Numbered from the stretch's first letter, positions 1 to 9,557 are shown. The stretch: DNA of 64,000 nt from an uncultured Macellibacteroides sp. (GCF_963667135.1 NZ_OY762974.1:310001-374000); one strand, 5' to 3'. Notes: generated by a model not told the origin, from the letters alone. Numbers and translations: made by a program.

Positions 1-105
1 TACCAGTAACGGTTGTTTAATAGCTTTAAACAACCAGTACGCATTTCGCAAATCGGCATCCGATTTAAGCGAAAACGCGATTTCAGTATTCGAAAAGTCA
101 AGCAT
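1..105 (-). CDS. Proline dehydrogenase, N-terminal fragment (cut by window edge)
   Basis: Thirty-five codons are visible on the minus strand from an ATG at 103-105 to the window edge. The peptide begins MLDFSNTEIAF and continues with an alternating charged/aromatic stretch (DLRNAYWLFKAI) that I recognise as the start of Bacteroidales proline dehydrogenases. This enzyme oxidises proline to pyrroline-5-carboxylate with FAD. The gene lies 26 bases downstream of the P5C dehydrogenase gene on the same strand, so the two steps of proline-to-glutamate conversion are probably co-transcribed as separate proteins rather than as a PutA fusion. The identification rests on a short N-terminus plus context; catalytic residues are outside the window. 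Confidence 0.75.
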   Translation of the reverse strand, partial: MLDFSNTEIAFSLKSDADLRNAYWLFKAIKQPLLV

Positions 106-131
106 TGTATTAGATTTTAAGATCGGCAAAA

Positions 132-1763
132 TTATTTTTCTCCAAGAAACGGATAACCATAGTGCGTTGGCGAAACGTACGTCTCTTTTATAGTCCGGGG
201 ATTAGTCCACCGAATCAGGTTAAGCGGACCTCCCGCTTTATCATTTGTTCCTGAAGCACGTGAACCACCAAACGGCTGTTGAGCAATAACCGCACCGGTT
301 GGCTTATCGTTAATATAAAAGTTTCCGGCAGCATAACGCAACAACTTGAAAGCCTTATCTATCGCATACCTGTCGCGTGCAAAAATGGACCCGGTTAATG
401 CGTAAGGCGATGTCCGGTCACATAGTTCCAACGTTTCCTCATATTGCTTGTCATCGTAAACAAAAATAGTAATAACAGGACCGAAAATCTCTTCTGCCAT
501 AGATTTAAAGGATGGATTGGTTGTTACAATCACTGTTGGTTGTATAAAATATCCTTCTGATTTATCTCCATTACCACCAAACAAAACTGTTGCCTCAGGC
601 GATTGCTTTGCAAAATTAATATACGACATAATGTTATCGAACGAAGCCTCATCAATCACAGCATTCACAAAGTTTGTGAAATCCTGCACATCACCCATTT
701 GAATGGATGCTAACATAGCTCCTACCCTCTCTTTCACCTCTCCCCATAACGATGACGGAATATATGCCCGGGATGCAGCAGAACATTTCTGGCCCTGATA
801 TTCGAACGCTCCCCGAACAATAGCAGTGGCTACATCTTCGGCAGGTGCCGAAGCATGCGCGAAAATAAAATTCTTGCCGCCTGTTTCACCCACAATTCTG
901 GGATACGATCTATATGTACCCAAATTCTCTCCGATAGTACGCCAAAGAGTATTAAAAGTTCCAGTAGATCCGGTGAAATGGAAACCCGCCAATTCAGGAC
1001 TTTGTGTAACTACCTTACCAATTAAACTTCCCTGACCCGGAACAAAATTGACAACTCCGTCCGGCAAACCGGCCTCATGGAATATCTTCATCAATATGTA
1101 ATTGGAATAAATAGCCGTTGTCGATGGCTTCCAAACCGTAGTATTTCCCATCATGGCAGGAGCCAGATTTAAATTGGAAGCTATGGAAGTAAAATTAAAG
1201 GGAGTAAGTGTAAATACAAAGCCTTCCAATGCACGGTATTCCATTCTATTTAATATCCCTGTGTCTGAATAAGGTTGGTCGGCATAAACCTGACCAGCAT
1301 AAAAAGCGCTGAATCTCAAGAAATCGATTAATTCGCAAGGTGCGTCAATCTCTGCTTGCATCGGGTTTTTGCTCTGCCCCAGCATGACGGAAGCATTCAA
1401 AGCATAACGATATTTGGTAGAAATGAGTTCAGCAATACGCATCATAACTGATGCCCGCTCTACCCAGGGAAGTTCTGACCACTCTCGTTGTGCTTTCACG
1501 GCTGCATCAACAGCCATCTGTACTTCTTTTTCTCCAGCTTTATGATATGTTGCCAGTACGTGCTTGTGATTATGAGGCATTACCACCTTACCGGTGTTAC
1601 CTGTCCGAATTTCTTTTCCACCAATTATTAAAGGAATATCCCATTGCTCAGTAGCTAGCTGGCTAAGCATTTGTTTTAAAGAAGATTTTTCTACTGAACC
1701 GGGCGCGTATGCCTTTACCGGCTCATTAATTGGCTTGGCAAATCTAAAAATAGCATTATCCAT
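132..1763 (-). CDS. pruA: L-glutamate gamma-semialdehyde (P5C) dehydrogenase
   Basis: A 543-residue aldehyde dehydrogenase of the long P5C dehydrogenase type. It oxidises glutamate gamma-semialdehyde to glutamate with NAD, the second step of proline catabolism, in the cytoplasm. The fold's landmarks are visible: the TPFNF segment near residue 187, the FTGSTGTF nucleotide-binding turn near 263-270, the general base Glu293 in VGETGGKNF, and the catalytic Cys327 in GQKCSAAS. The length matches the family. It is followed 26 bases later by the start of proline dehydrogenase on the same strand. The ATG at 1761-1763 fits the usual N-terminus (MDNAIFRF). I saw no clear promoter in the 203 bases upstream. 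Confidence 0.95.
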   Translation of the reverse strand: MDNAIFRFAKPINEPVKAYAPGSVEKSSLKQMLSQLATEQWDIPLIIGGKEIRTGNTGKVVMPHNHKHVLATYHKAGEKEVQMAVDAAVKAQREWSELPWVERASVMMRIAELISTKYRYALNASVMLGQSKNPMQAEIDAPCELIDFLRFSAFYAGQVYADQPYSDTGILNRMEYRALEGFVFTLTPFNFTSIASNLNLAPAMMGNTTVWKPSTTAIYSNYILMKIFHEAGLPDGVVNFVPGQGSLIGKVVTQSPELAGFHFTGSTGTFNTLWRTIGENLGTYRSYPRIVGETGGKNFIFAHASAPAEDVATAIVRGAFEYQGQKCSAASRAYIPSSLWGEVKERVGAMLASIQMGDVQDFTNFVNAVIDEASFDNIMSYINFAKQSPEATVLFGGNGDKSEGYFIQPTVIVTTNPSFKSMAEEIFGPVITIFVYDDKQYEETLELCDRTSPYALTGSIFARDRYAIDKAFKLLRYAAGNFYINDKPTGAVIAQQPFGGSRASGTNDKAGGPLNLIRWTNPRTIKETYVSPTHYGYPFLGEK

Positions 1764-1893
1764 CGTTTATCGATTTTTGAAAGGTTACATTATGACGTAA
1801 ACATAGCAATTATTTTTAATATTTAAATAATGATCCTGACAAATAATATATAATGTAACATATTGAAGAAAACAAAAAAAGAAAACAAATCTT

Positions 1894-1927
1894 TTTGATG
1901 TTCATCTCAAAATACAATCTATCTTTG
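1894..1927 (+). promoter_or_regulatory. Bacteroides-type promoter for the small exported protein
   Basis: TATCTTTG at 1920-1927 matches the Bacteroides -7 box TAnnTTTG. A TTTTG ending at 1897 serves as the -33 element with 22 bases between. The downstream ATG is about 40 bases away. Position and sequence are seen; activity is inferred. Confidence 0.65.
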
Positions 1928-1966
1928 CGGGGAAAATATTCGAGAGAATAACTTTCAATTTAAAAG

Positions 1967-2386
1967 ATGTATATGAAAAATTGGCTTTCAAACATACTGC
2001 TGTTTACCTCTCTCTTACTCTTCACTCCAATAATTCTTAGTGGAGCAGAGAATGATGCAAATTCAAAAGAAGCCTCTTTTTCTATTTCAAATGATAATGG
2101 ACATACAGAACTAAAAAGCTCTACTGGTTTACGCCATTATAATTTTCTACTATCTAAATTATCCAGTTGCCTTTTAGAAAAAGATCTCATAGAAAGGTTG
2201 AGAGTTCCTCGTCCGTTTTCTCAAGAACCGACGTCCTCTATAGACAGACGACTAATCTGTATGACAAGAGCTCTTCTTCCTGGCACAAAACTAAAAAAAT
2301 CGTTTTCAGTCAACCATGATTCTTTCGTTGAAATGCTTTTCAATAAAAAGTATTACATCTACGGCAGAAAGCAAATTATAATTTAG
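1967..2386 (+). CDS. Small exported protein of unknown function
   Basis: A 139-residue protein (137 if the second ATG at 1973 is used, giving the more typical MKNWLSN start). Residues 3-27 form a clear Sec signal peptide with a long hydrophobic core ending in ILSGAEN. The mature part is about 110 residues, basic toward the C-terminus (RRLICMTRALLPGTKLKKS), and ends in a YIYGRKQIII tail. I do not recognise the family. A Bacteroides-type promoter sits 40 bases upstream. The gene stands alone between the divergent pruA and the nuo operon, and nothing in the context indicates a function. It contains two cysteines in the mature part, so a disulphide is possible. Confidence 0.6.
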   Translation: MYMKNWLSNILLFTSLLLFTPIILSGAENDANSKEASFSISNDNGHTELKSSTGLRHYNFLLSKLSSCLLEKDLIERLRVPRPFSQEPTSSIDRRLICMTRALLPGTKLKKSFSVNHDSFVEMLFNKKYYIYGRKQIII

Positions 2387-2660
2387 CCCACTTATTACTT
2401 TTCTAAAAACGTTCGTCCCAATATCTTGAAACATATTCTACGGGCGTAATCTACTATTAATTTAGGAGTATTTATTGTGCCTGTTTACTACAGAGAAGCC
2501 TGGTGAAATTTTTTCACATTTGGAGCTTATATGTAAGTAGCATGCTGATATATTCTCATCAAGGTTACCTCTGTCAATATATTCAAATAGATTACGCCTG
2601 ACAAACGTTTACTTATCAACTTATTACTATCACCTTTTCTCATTCATTCACAATAGGTTT
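2387..2660. other. Intergenic leader of the nuo operon
   Basis: This 274-base stretch has no open frame worth calling. It presumably carries the nuo promoter, but no exact TAnnTTTG box is present; the nearest match is CACATTTG at 2515-2522. An inverted repeat GTGAAA-TTT-TTTCAC lies at 2503-2517 and could be an operator, but its half-site spacing is not that of a canonical CRP/FNR site. Confidence 0.4.
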
Positions 2661-3011
2661 ATGGAAAAGATTTCATTAATAGTGCTGCTATTGCTAGCAC
2701 TTGTATTTGCGTTCATTGCCATTTATATAGGTAAAGTATTCGGTATTTCGTCTACAAATCCGGTTAAAGGAGAGCCTTACGAATGTGGAATCGAGACAAA
2801 AGGACGAACTTGGGTTCAGTTTAACATTGGATACTACTTGTTTGCTCTTTTATTTTTGATTTTCGACGTGGAAATTGTGTTTCTCTATCCTTTAGCTGTC
2901 TCATTAAAATCGGTAGGAACATTTGCCTTTTTCGAAATTTTGTTTTTCACGCTGGTATTATTTATAGGACTACTTTACGCATATAAAAAGAAGGCATTAT
3001 CATGGATGTAA
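2661..3011 (+). CDS. nuoA: Complex I subunit NuoA
   Basis: A 116-residue inner-membrane subunit of NADH-quinone oxidoreductase-type complex I, with three transmembrane helices. The conserved loop after helix 1 is present ([13 protein letters not shown], near residues 33-45), as is the acidic [10 protein letters not shown] signature of helix 2. NuoA helps hold the junction between the quinone site and the membrane arm. It opens an 11-gene operon, and its last ten bases overlap the start of nuoB, which suggests translational coupling. Confidence 0.97.
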   Translation: MEKISLIVLLLLALVFAFIAIYIGKVFGISSTNPVKGEPYECGIETKGRTWVQFNIGYYLFALLFLIFDVEIVFLYPLAVSLKSVGTFAFFEILFFTLVLFIGLLYAYKKKALSWM

Positions 3012-3547
3012 AAGAAAATGTTCCGGAATTTCCGGGCGAAATTTATAAAGACGAGACAGGTAAGACCAATTTTTTGGTGTCGAGTGTAGATGCTGTCGCT
3101 AATTGGGCACGAAGTAATTCTCTTTGGCCTCTTTCTTTCGGTACCAGTTGCTGTGCCATCGAGTTAATGAGTACAGTTTCTGCCAAATACGACTGGTCAA
3201 GGTTCGGTTTTGAAGTGATGCGGGCAAGTCCAAGACAATGCGATTTAATCATCGTTGCCGGGACAATTACCCATAAAATGGCTCCTGTTTTAAAAAGACT
3301 CTACGACCAAATGCCAGAGCCACGCTATGTAATTGCGATGGGCTCCTGTGCCGTGTCGGGTGGACCATTTTTCTATAATTCTTATGCAGTAGTACGCGGA
3401 GTAGACAATATTCTCCCTGTTGATGTATATATCCCAGGATGTCCTCCACGCCCTGAAGCATTGATTCAAGGTATGATGACTCTTCAGGAAAAGATAAGGA
3501 AATCAAAAGCCTATGTAATTCAAAAACCTCATAAAGAAGCAATATAA
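3002..3547 (+). CDS. nuoB: Complex I subunit NuoB (cluster N2)
   Basis: A 181-residue peripheral-arm subunit that carries the terminal 4Fe-4S cluster N2, which passes electrons to quinone. The ligand pattern is intact: tandem cysteines in TSCCAIELM, a third in MGSCAVSGG and a fourth in [10 protein letters not shown]. The start ATG overlaps nuoA by ten bases. The TAA stop shares its last base with the nuoC ATG (TAATG). The length is normal for the short bacterial form. Confidence 0.97.
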   Translation: MDVKENVPEFPGEIYKDETGKTNFLVSSVDAVANWARSNSLWPLSFGTSCCAIELMSTVSAKYDWSRFGFEVMRASPRQCDLIIVAGTITHKMAPVLKRLYDQMPEPRYVIAMGSCAVSGGPFFYNSYAVVRGVDNILPVDVYIPGCPPRPEALIQGMMTLQEKIRKSKAYVIQKPHKEAI

Positions 3548-4002
3548 TGAGTAAAGATGAGCTGAAAAACTATCTCGGACAGCACTTCTTTGAATTCAGT
3601 CTCACTGAATCATTTGATTTCACCGAACTACATGTCCCAAAAGAAAATATACTGGATGTTTTAAAACAATTAAAAGAAAGTCCGGCAACCGCATTTGATT
3701 TTCTTTTTTGTGAAACGGCCATTGACCGAAATCCTGCCTTAGAACTTGTATACCATATAACATCTACCCAATACCGCCATGATTTGGTTGTAAAAACAGT
3801 ACTGGAAGATCGGGAGAATCCTGTTATAGAATCGGTATACCCTCTATGGACAGCAGCCGAACTCTATGAAGATGAGATTTACGATATGTTTGGCATTCGT
3901 TTTTCCAACCATCCCAAACTACGGCGCATTATGCTTACAGATGAATGGATAGGCTATCCGTTGAGAAAAGATTATCAAGATGATAAAATGATTGTCAAAT
4001 AA
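3547..4002 (+). CDS. nuoC: Complex I subunit NuoC
   Basis: A 151-residue subunit of the connecting module. The family signature is visible near the C-terminus: ELYEDEIYDMFGI followed by HPKLRRIMLTDEW and YPLRKDY. In many Bacteroidetes and enterobacteria NuoC and NuoD are one fused NuoCD protein; here a TAA stop at 4000-4002 separates them, and nuoD begins one base later. The protein is shorter than NuoC of 14-subunit enzymes and has little beyond the core domain. There is no sign of a frameshift: nuoD has its own ATG and a normal N-terminus. Confidence 0.95.
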   Translation: MSKDELKNYLGQHFFEFSLTESFDFTELHVPKENILDVLKQLKESPATAFDFLFCETAIDRNPALELVYHITSTQYRHDLVVKTVLEDRENPVIESVYPLWTAAELYEDEIYDMFGIRFSNHPKLRRIMLTDEWIGYPLRKDYQDDKMIVK

Positions 4003-4003
4003 T

Positions 4004-5131
4004 ATGGAGAACATAGATAATTTGAACAACGAACAACTGATGACCGAAGAGTTCGTAATAAATATTGGTCCGCAACACCCTGCAACTCATGGTGTCTTGC
4101 GCGTAGAGGTAACACTAGACGGAGAAACTGTAAAAGATATTCTTCCACATTTGGGATATATTCACCGTGGCATCGAAAAGATGAGCGAACACATGGGCTA
4201 TAAACAATCGATTTATCTGACCAGCAGAATGGATTATTTATCGGCTCACATTAACAATCATGCCTGCTCATTGCTTATAGAAAAGGCCTGTGGAATAGAA
4301 GTGCCCAAACGAGCAAAAGCGATTCGGTTGATAATGGATGAATTGCAGCGACTCACTTCTCATCAATTATGGTGGGGATCATGTGCCATGGATATTGGAG
4401 CCGTGACTCCATTTTTTGTAGGCTTCAGAGACAGGGAAAGGATTCTCGATCTTTTTGAAGCGAATACAGGCAATCGGCTTACAATGAATTACATCGTCCC
4501 CGGAGGAGTGATGCGGGATGTATTGCCCAACTTCGTTTCGGATGTACGGGATGTACTCGATGAAGTTAAAAGCAACTTTAAAGATTATACAAAGCTTATA
4601 ACAGGTAATTTCATATTCCGTCATCGTACCCAAGGTGTTGGCTATCTAACGAAAGAATCAGCTATTTCGCTGGGATGTACAGGACCGGTGGCACGCGCTT
4701 CGGGGGTACAATGCGACATTCGCAAGTTATATCCATACGACGGCTACGACAAGTTAGATTTTAAAGAAATTACGAATCCAGGGTGCGACAGTTGGGCAAG
4801 ATATTTTGTACGCATGGAAGAGATGAAGCAATCCATTCATATCATTGAGCAGCTGCTTGAAAATTTTCCCAAAGGAGAAAGCCGTACAAAGCTAAAGGGT
4901 GTATTAAGAGTTCCTGCTGGCGAATATTATCAACGGGTAGAAACAGCTCGCGGAGAATTGGGTGTATTTATGGTGAGCGACGGTTCAACAAAACCTTACC
5001 GTCTCAAATACCGCACCCCTTGTTTTTCGAACCTTGGAGCCGTTACAGCCATTGGAAAAGGTCTGAAAATAGCCGACTTAATGGCTACGATGGCTACGAT
5101 TGATTTAATAGTTCCGGACATAGACAGATAA
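4004..5131 (+). CDS. nuoD: Complex I subunit NuoD (49 kDa, quinone site)
   Basis: A 375-residue subunit that forms most of the quinone-binding pocket with NuoB. The classical motif NIGPQHPATHGVLR is present near residue 21, followed by the HRGIEK segment and C-terminal CFSNLGAV and IDLIVPDIDR. I start at the ATG at 4004, one base after the nuoC stop, rather than at an in-frame TTG at 3992 inside nuoC. Only 12 bases separate the stop from nuoH, exactly where nuoE, nuoF and nuoG would be expected in a 14-gene operon. Those genes are absent from the window. Confidence 0.95.
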   Translation: MENIDNLNNEQLMTEEFVINIGPQHPATHGVLRVEVTLDGETVKDILPHLGYIHRGIEKMSEHMGYKQSIYLTSRMDYLSAHINNHACSLLIEKACGIEVPKRAKAIRLIMDELQRLTSHQLWWGSCAMDIGAVTPFFVGFRDRERILDLFEANTGNRLTMNYIVPGGVMRDVLPNFVSDVRDVLDEVKSNFKDYTKLITGNFIFRHRTQGVGYLTKESAISLGCTGPVARASGVQCDIRKLYPYDGYDKLDFKEITNPGCDSWARYFVRMEEMKQSIHIIEQLLENFPKGESRTKLKGVLRVPAGEYYQRVETARGELGVFMVSDGSTKPYRLKYRTPCFSNLGAVTAIGKGLKIADLMATMATIDLIVPDIDR

Positions 5132-5143
5132 AGAAATAATTAT

Positions 5144-6241
5144 ATGATTTCAATGATTCAATATTCTGACATAACAAGCCTGATTCATCAGGCATTGTCT
5201 GCGTCTCTTTCGCCCGTAGCAACACAGATAACCGAAATTATCCTATCAGCCCTATTGGCTTTTATCGTAATGATTGTTTGTGTAATCATAATGGTTTACA
5301 TGGAAAGGAAAGTCGCCGGCTTTATGCAAATGCGTCTGGGGCCTAACAGAGTAGGCCCTTTTGGTACTTTTCAGGTTTTTGCAGACGTACTAAAACTACT
5401 GCTTAAAGAATCGTTTACGCCGAACAGTGCCGATAAATTTATGTTTAATCTGGCTCCCTGCATTGTGTTAATGGTAACACTCATGGCCCTTGCACCCATC
5501 TCCTGGGGTCCGGGATTAGTCATGTGGGATAGCAACATAGGCATTTTATTTATTACAGCCATCACTTCTTTATCCGTAATCGGAATATTAATGGCAGGAT
5601 GGTCAAGTAATAATAAATATTCGTTATTGGGAGCCATGCGTAGCGGGGCACAAATAGTTAGTTACGAACTCTCAGCCGGCTTGGCAATTGTTACCGCTGT
5701 GATTTTGTCGGGTACAATCTCCTCTGTTGGAATGGTCGAATCGCAAGCCGATGGATGGTGGATACTCAAAGGACATATTCCTGCTATGATCGCATTTCTG
5801 ACTTATGTAATTTCCAGCACAGCTGAGTGTAACCGTGCCCCTTTCGATTTAGCCGAGGCAGAATCAGAGTTAACAGCTGGTTACCATACCGAATACTCCG
5901 GGATGAAGTTTGGTATTTTTTATCTGAACGAATACATAAACATGGGCGTAGTTTCTATAGTAGCCTCCACCCTGTTTTTGGGTGGTTGGATGCCATTGCA
6001 TTTACCATTCAACAATGAATATATACAAATATTCAATCATTTGATGGATTTTATTCCCAGCTGGATATGGCTATTTGGCAAAATGTTTATGATCATATTC
6101 TTTATGATGTGGTTTAGATGGACATTACCACGTCTGCGTATTGATCAGCTATTAAAATTAGAATGGAAATACTTGTTGCCGATTAACATCTGTAACTTGA
6201 TTTTAGCTACAGCCATATCCATTTTTGGCTGGCATTTATAA
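5144..6241 (+). CDS. nuoH: Complex I subunit NuoH
   Basis: A 365-residue inner-membrane subunit with eight or nine predicted transmembrane helices, forming the membrane side of the quinone channel. Seen motifs: YMERKVAGFMQMRLGPNRVGP (near residues 49-69), and the acidic loop with AEAESELTAGYHTEYSG and FYLNEYIN that lines the channel. These are the two most conserved stretches of the family. The operon is tight on both sides (12 bases to nuoD, 23 to nuoI). Confidence 0.97.
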   Translation: MISMIQYSDITSLIHQALSASLSPVATQITEIILSALLAFIVMIVCVIIMVYMERKVAGFMQMRLGPNRVGPFGTFQVFADVLKLLLKESFTPNSADKFMFNLAPCIVLMVTLMALAPISWGPGLVMWDSNIGILFITAITSLSVIGILMAGWSSNNKYSLLGAMRSGAQIVSYELSAGLAIVTAVILSGTISSVGMVESQADGWWILKGHIPAMIAFLTYVISSTAECNRAPFDLAEAESELTAGYHTEYSGMKFGIFYLNEYINMGVVSIVASTLFLGGWMPLHLPFNNEYIQIFNHLMDFIPSWIWLFGKMFMIIFFMMWFRWTLPRLRIDQLLKLEWKYLLPINICNLILATAISIFGWHL

Positions 6242-6264
6242 TATGAATTAAACAATGACATGCA

Positions 6265-6774
6265 ATGAAAGCACTTTATCGCTATATTAAAGAAATAATT
6301 CAGGCTTTTACCTCTCTGATAGGAGGTCTTATGCTCACGTTAAAATTTTTCCTTACTCCCTGGAAATCGATCATAACCGAGCAGTATCCCGAAAATCGTA
6401 AAACGACAATCAATATACCAGAAAGATTTGCAGGAGAACTTACTCTGCCTCACGACGAAAACAACGAGCATAAATGTACAGCTTGTACCCTTTGTGAGCA
6501 CGCTTGTCCGAATGGATCAATCGAAATATTTCAAAAAACGATTGAAACCGAAGACGGAAAAAAGAAAAAAAATTTAGATCGCTGGGTGTACCATCTGGAT
6601 ATGTGCACATTCTGCGGACAATGTGTGGATGCTTGTCCGTCTGATGCAATCAGCATGAAAAACAACTTTGAGTTAAGTGTTTTCGACAGAAGCACATTAA
6701 TCCGGCAATTAAATCGGCCAGGTTCAAAGCTTAATGAGAATAATAAACCGATAAAAACTATGCTGGCGTCATGA
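6265..6774 (+). CDS. nuoI: Complex I subunit NuoI (two 4Fe-4S clusters)
   Basis: A 169-residue ferredoxin-like subunit carrying clusters N6a and N6b. Two complete Cx2Cx2CxxxCP motifs are present: CTACTLCEHACP and CTFCGQCVDACP. The amphipathic N-terminal helix (YIKEIIQAFTSLIGGLMLTLK) would anchor it to the membrane face. The usual R(Y/F)RG-type motif before the first cluster is replaced by RFAGELT. In an enzyme without NuoEFG this subunit is likely the entry point for electrons from a ferredoxin or flavodoxin; that is inference. The stop overlaps the nuoJ start by four bases (ATGA). Confidence 0.96.
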   Translation: MKALYRYIKEIIQAFTSLIGGLMLTLKFFLTPWKSIITEQYPENRKTTINIPERFAGELTLPHDENNEHKCTACTLCEHACPNGSIEIFQKTIETEDGKKKKNLDRWVYHLDMCTFCGQCVDACPSDAISMKNNFELSVFDRSTLIRQLNRPGSKLNENNKPIKTMLAS

Positions 6775-7292
6775 ACGGAACAATCATTCTATTTTATATA
6801 TTATCGGTAATAGTCATTGTTTTTGCAGCGATATCCGTGTTCACTCAGAAAATATTCAGGGCAGCCATCTGCTTGCTTACCTCTTTAGTGGGTATAGCCG
6901 GAATTTATTTGCTTTGGGATATGGATTTTATTGCCGCGCTGCAAATAATCATCTATGTGGGTGGTATCGTAGTGCTAATCATATTCTCCATATTTTTAAC
7001 ACATCGTGCAAGCGAGAAATTACCTGAACAAACGCTAATCAGACGTATTAGATCATTTATTATTGCTCTGATTGGGTTCGTTTTTACAAGTTGGGTTCTA
7101 TTATCAAGCCAATTATTATCAGTTAACACCACACCATCAAGCACTCCTTTATCAATTAAGGAAATAGGTTTGCAGATACTGACCTTCGATAAATATGGTT
7201 ATCTCTTACCGTTCGAAGCAGTGAGTTTTCTTTTACTTGCGGTATTGGTAGGAGGCATAACGATTTCCATTAAGCATAAAAATAAAAATTAA
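6771..7292 (+). CDS. nuoJ: Complex I subunit NuoJ
   Basis: A 173-residue membrane subunit with five predicted helices. The conserved third helix is present (LQIIIYVGGIVVLIIFSIFL), including its glycine pair. NuoJ with NuoA and NuoK forms the link between the quinone cavity and the proton-pumping antiporter-like subunits. It overlaps nuoI by four bases and is 12 bases from nuoK. Confidence 0.95.
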   Translation: MNGTIILFYILSVIVIVFAAISVFTQKIFRAAICLLTSLVGIAGIYLLWDMDFIAALQIIIYVGGIVVLIIFSIFLTHRASEKLPEQTLIRRIRSFIIALIGFVFTSWVLLSSQLLSVNTTPSSTPLSIKEIGLQILTFDKYGYLLPFEAVSFLLLAVLVGGITISIKHKNKN

Positions 7293-7304
7293 AACAGACA
7301 TTTT

Positions 7305-7619
7305 ATGGAACAATTACCTATATCACACATTTTGGTAGTAAGCTCTGCTCTTTTCTTTATTGGGGTTTATGGCTTTCTTGCCCGGAGAAACTTAATTACC
7401 ATACTTATGTCTATTGAGTTGATATTAAACAGCGCGAACATTAACTTCATTGCGTTCAATAAATATCTGTATCCGGATAAACTCGACGGTGTATTTTTCA
7501 CAATGTTTATTATAACAATTGCTGCAGCCGAAGTTTCCTTAGGCCTTGCAATCATTATTAACTTATATCGTCGGTTCAATACAATTGATATCGAAGATAC
7601 CAAAACTATGAAGTACTAA
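7305..7619 (+). CDS. nuoK: Complex I subunit NuoK
   Basis: A 104-residue, three-helix membrane subunit related to MrpC. The conserved helix 2 (TILMSIELILNSANINFIAF) with its membrane-embedded glutamate and the helix 3 AAAEVSLGLAIIINLYR with the second glutamate are both intact, so the proton path is expected to be functional. The length is typical. It ends three bases before the nuoL start. Confidence 0.96.
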   Translation: MEQLPISHILVVSSALFFIGVYGFLARRNLITILMSIELILNSANINFIAFNKYLYPDKLDGVFFTMFIITIAAAEVSLGLAIIINLYRRFNTIDIEDTKTMKY

Positions 7620-7622
7620 GCT

Positions 7623-9557
7623 ATGGACAGTTACGGAATTTCTTCTTTACTGATAATTGTGCTTCCGATGCTGAGTTTTATCTTGCTTGCTTTGGCAGGA
7701 AAGTCCTTCGCGCCTAAACTATCAGGTCTTATCGGGACATGCTCTATCCTAGTTACCACCGTGTTGGCATTTTATGTGGCCGGAGGTTATTTCTTCGAAT
7801 TCGGGAACGTAAATGGAACTTATATCAGGCACATTGTTTTTCAATTTGACTGGTTACATTTCACAGAGAACTTATCTATCGATTTAGGAATCGTTCTCGA
7901 CCCTATATCGGTAATGATGCTGGTGGTTATCACCTTTATTTCAGCCATGGTACATCTGTACAGTTTAAACTACATGCACGGTGAGGAATATTTTGAGAGA
8001 TACTATTCCTATCTCTCACTTTTCTCTTTCTCCATGCTAGGATTGGTTGTATCCGTAAACATCTTCCAAATGTATATGTTCTGGGAGCTGGTAGGTGCAT
8101 CCTCCTTCTTGCTAATTGGTTTCTACTTTACAAAACCTTCGGCAATCGCTGCAGCGAAGAAAGCCTTTATCGTAACACGTTTTGCGGATTTAGGTTTCTT
8201 AATCGGAATTTTAATGTTAAGTTCCGGAGCTCAGTCTCTGGATTTCTTTACAATAATAGAAAGGCTTACTACACCCGGTTCTTCTTATTTGGCAAGTTTC
8301 CAGGGTAGTTTTATCGGGTTGTCGGCTCTTTCGTGGACACTTCTTTTAGTATTTATTGGGGGGGCGGGAAAGTCGGCCATGTTTCCTCTTCATATCTGGC
8401 TACCAGATGCGATGGAAGGTCCTACACCTGTATCGGCATTAATCCACGCTGCAACGATGGTTGTAGCGGGTGTTTTCCTGGTTGCCAGACTTTTTCCAAT
8501 ATTTTCTATCTCGGCTCCGGATGCATTACTAATTATCGGATACATCGGAGCCTTCACGGCTTTGTTCGCAGCAGTAATTGCTTGTACTCAAACGGATATA
8601 AAACGAGTACTTGCTTATTCAACGATTTCACAGATTGCGTATATGATGTTTGCACTTGGAGTAGCAGGTTGGGGTGCCGATAAGGCAGAAGGTTTTACAG
8701 CTTCCATGTTCCACTTATTTACGCATGCCTTCTTCAAAGCCTTACTTTTCTTAGGTGCAGGAGCTGTTATTCATGCTGTTGGCAGTAACGAAATGAAACA
8801 AATGGGTGGTTTACGAAAATCATTGCCTATTACGCACATCACATTCTTGATTGCTTGTTTGGCAATCTCTTCGATACCTCCTTTTGCCGGTTTCTTTAGT
8901 AAAGAAGCTATCTTAAGCTCGGCGATGAAAGCCAATCCGCTTATTTATTTCGTTGGATTATTTACGGGGGGGCTGACTGCATTCTATATGTTCCGGCTTT
9001 ATTTTCGCATATTCTGGTTTAAGAAACCCGAAGCAGATGCACACAATCATGAAAAACATACATGGGCAATGAATATTTCGTTGATACTGTTAGCCTTGGG
9101 CTCTTTATCTGTAGGATTCATTCCTTTCGGTCATTTTGTGAGTGCCGACGGTAACTACTTAGAACTTCCAATTCATCTAGGTTCAATTATTCTGCCAGTC
9201 ACCATTGCTATACTTGGTATCGCTACCGCATACTTCTATTTTGCGAAAGAAAGTAACAAATCGGAAGTGGCTGTTGCCAAATTCGAAACCGTATATGGCT
9301 GGGCTTACCGAAAATTCTTTATAGATGAGGTTTACTTATTTGTTACAAAAAAAATAATATTTAACCTCATTGGAAGGCCCATTGCCTGGGTAGACCGGAC
9401 CATTGTGAACGGAACAATAAACAGTACGGCATGGATAAGCGTTAAAGCCTCCGAGATAATCAAGCCCATTCAATCGGGAAGAGTACAAACCTATGCCATA
9501 TTCTTTCTGGGTGGAGCACTGGTTCTTGCTGCAATACTAATTTTAAATTTTGCTTAA
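7623..9557 (+). CDS. nuoL: Complex I subunit NuoL (antiporter-like)
   Basis: A 644-residue polytopic membrane protein, the distal proton-pumping subunit. The proton_antipo_M core is clear: FWELVGASSFLLIGF with the conserved glutamate, the GKSAMFPLHIWLPDAMEGPTPVSALIHAATMV block, and the DIKRVLAYSTISQ and lysine-bearing HAFFKALLFLGAGA stretches. The C-terminal 150 residues fit the long lateral helix and extra transmembrane helix that distinguish NuoL from NuoM and NuoN. Spacing is three bases on both sides (nuoK, nuoM). Confidence 0.97.
   Translation: MDSYGISSLLIIVLPMLSFILLALAGKSFAPKLSGLIGTCSILVTTVLAFYVAGGYFFEFGNVNGTYIRHIVFQFDWLHFTENLSIDLGIVLDPISVMMLVVITFISAMVHLYSLNYMHGEEYFERYYSYLSLFSFSMLGLVVSVNIFQMYMFWELVGASSFLLIGFYFTKPSAIAAAKKAFIVTRFADLGFLIGILMLSSGAQSLDFFTIIERLTTPGSSYLASFQGSFIGLSALSWTLLLVFIGGAGKSAMFPLHIWLPDAMEGPTPVSALIHAATMVVAGVFLVARLFPIFSISAPDALLIIGYIGAFTALFAAVIACTQTDIKRVLAYSTISQIAYMMFALGVAGWGADKAEGFTASMFHLFTHAFFKALLFLGAGAVIHAVGSNEMKQMGGLRKSLPITHITFLIACLAISSIPPFAGFFSKEAILSSAMKANPLIYFVGLFTGGLTAFYMFRLYFRIFWFKKPEADAHNHEKHTWAMNISLILLALGSLSVGFIPFGHFVSADGNYLELPIHLGSIILPVTIAILGIATAYFYFAKESNKSEVAVAKFETVYGWAYRKFFIDEVYLFVTKKIIFNLIGRPIAWVDRTIVNGTINSTAWISVKASEIIKPIQSGRVQTYAIFFLGGALVLAAILILNFA

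Noticed and set aside
2503-2517. GTGAAA-TTT-TTTCAC as a CRP/FNR-type operator before nuoA
   Set aside because: The half-sites GTGA and TCAC are seven bases apart rather than six and lack the outer T/A bases; kept only as an inverted repeat in the intergenic entry.
3547-5131. Frameshifted nuoCD fusion
   Set aside because: The stop of nuoC and the ATG of nuoD are separated by one base and both proteins have complete ends; separate genes are the simpler reading.
8333-8683. Coding frame inside nuoL in another frame
   Set aside because: It overlaps a fully conserved part of nuoL and has no start signal or family resemblance; the same applies to the many antisense frames inside rpoB, rpoC, rplA and tuf.
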